Shown: positions 63,345 to 64,000 of the stretch, piece after piece
Numbering within the stretch: the stretch's first letter is position 1
Layout of the letters: every line of letters begins with the position of its first letter
Assembly (NCBI RefSeq): GCF_030035675.1
Contig: NC_084480.1
Coordinates: 292,006,982 to 292,070,981, forward strand
Direction: 5' to 3'
Source: Rhineura floridana
Lineage: Eukaryota > Chordata > Lepidosauria > Squamata > Rhineuridae
DNA length: 64,000 nt
The notes under the pieces: model-generated
Seen by the model: the letters and a program-made list of their open reading frames with translations, nothing else
The model's database searches: none
Told to the model about the DNA's origin: nothing
Position numbers and translations under genes: made by a program

Positions 63345-63495
63345 CATAGGAATCTGCCTTAATCCAGGGCAGAATATCTGTCCATCTAGCCTAGTATCTA
63401 CTCTGAATGGCAGCTCAGGGAGACGACTTTCATATCTACCTAATCCTTTGAACTGGAGCTAACAGGTATAGAACCTGGGACCTTCTGCACTGGTC
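63345..63495 (-). mobile_element. tRNA-derived SINE, tRNA head missing
   Basis: ACATAGGAATCTGCCTTAAT, ATCTGTCCATCTAGCCTAGT, GAATGGCAGCTCAGGGAGAC and AGAACCTGGGACCTTCTGCA. It ends before the A-box. Confidence 0.65.
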
Positions 63496-64000
63496 CCTTC
63501 CAACTAACAGATGGACAACTCACAGAAAAATATGGGGCAGACAACTCCAGCGGCACAACAGGGAAGATTGCTCCTGAGTAGTGCTGGTAGTCCATGATAG
63601 ATGATCAGACTGACAAGAACATTAATGAGGAACTGCCCTAACCTGCAGTGTGAAACATCACCAGTATGATAGGTCTTCTTTGTTGTCTCAGTCAGGCCAT
63701 GCGGACCTGTGACATGCATGTGACACACAACATACATGGAAATGGATCTCTGGCATACATGGGGAGGTATCATAGCAAAAGAATATAAAGGGTTCTCAAG
63801 TAGTGGCAAAGAGGCCATGCTAATCTATATAAATGAAACCAAAAGGGAGAAGGTGGGAAAGAACAGATCTGGATGGATACAACTTGGTTTGTACACCCAG
63901 GAATCATTATTGTTTCCACATGAAGTCTGAACACTCTCCATGGCTTCTATGGATTATTTGCACTTGTTTAATTTTCTACATTCATAAATACAGAGAACCT
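63496..64000. other. no gene recognised
   Basis: Unassigned to the window edge. The frames here carry no motif that I recognise. Confidence 0.45.

Overview
The window looks like intergenic or deep intronic DNA from a squamate reptile (lizard or snake). The basis is the repeat mixture: L2-like LINEs, RTE/BovB-like LINEs, CR1-like LINEs, tRNA-derived SINEs, a MIR/CORE-type SINE, many hAT-type MITEs and one tyrosine-recombinase element. The species cannot be told from sequence alone. I found no convincing host protein-coding exon, rRNA, tRNA gene or CRISPR array. Every long open frame that carries recognisable protein belongs to a transposable element.

Layout. 1-4.4 kb: unique AT-rich DNA with L2 tails, a long foldback MITE and an LTR-like block. 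4.95-11.1 kb: one tRNA-SINE split by a ~5.98 kb tyrosine-recombinase (DIRS/Ngaro-like) fossil that carries recombinase modules in tandem and an SGNH-hydrolase frame. The split SINE fixes both ends of the insertion. 11.3-13.1 kb: nested SINE, AT-rich MITE, RTE LINE and L2 tail. 18.2-23.6 kb: microsatellites, L2 pieces, a hammerhead-ribozyme-like motif (20.07-20.11 kb, minus strand) and a 2.1 kb L2 copy (minus). 24.5-31.5 kb: MITEs, including a 338-bp near-palindrome, and L2/RTE fragments. 31.6-36.2 kb: an RTE copy (minus) interrupted by a nearly full coding-length L2 (plus) with endonuclease and reverse transcriptase. 36.8-48.6 kb: SINEs, a CR1 fragment split by a MITE with perfect 8-bp target duplications, L2 ends and MITEs. 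48.8-64 kb: CR1 ends, foldback families, SINEs and a 69-bp inverted repeat at 59.80-60.03 kb with a second hammerhead-like core, probably Penelope-like.

The window reads as layered insertions rather than cooperating genes. LINEs supply the reverse transcriptase and 3' tails that the SINEs borrow, and MITEs with 8-bp or TA duplications mark past hAT-like and pogo-like transposase activity. The most notable signals are the two hammerhead-like motifs and the recombinase/SGNH element, in which I cannot recognise a reverse transcriptase. Repeat family names below come from recall of motifs, not from a database search.
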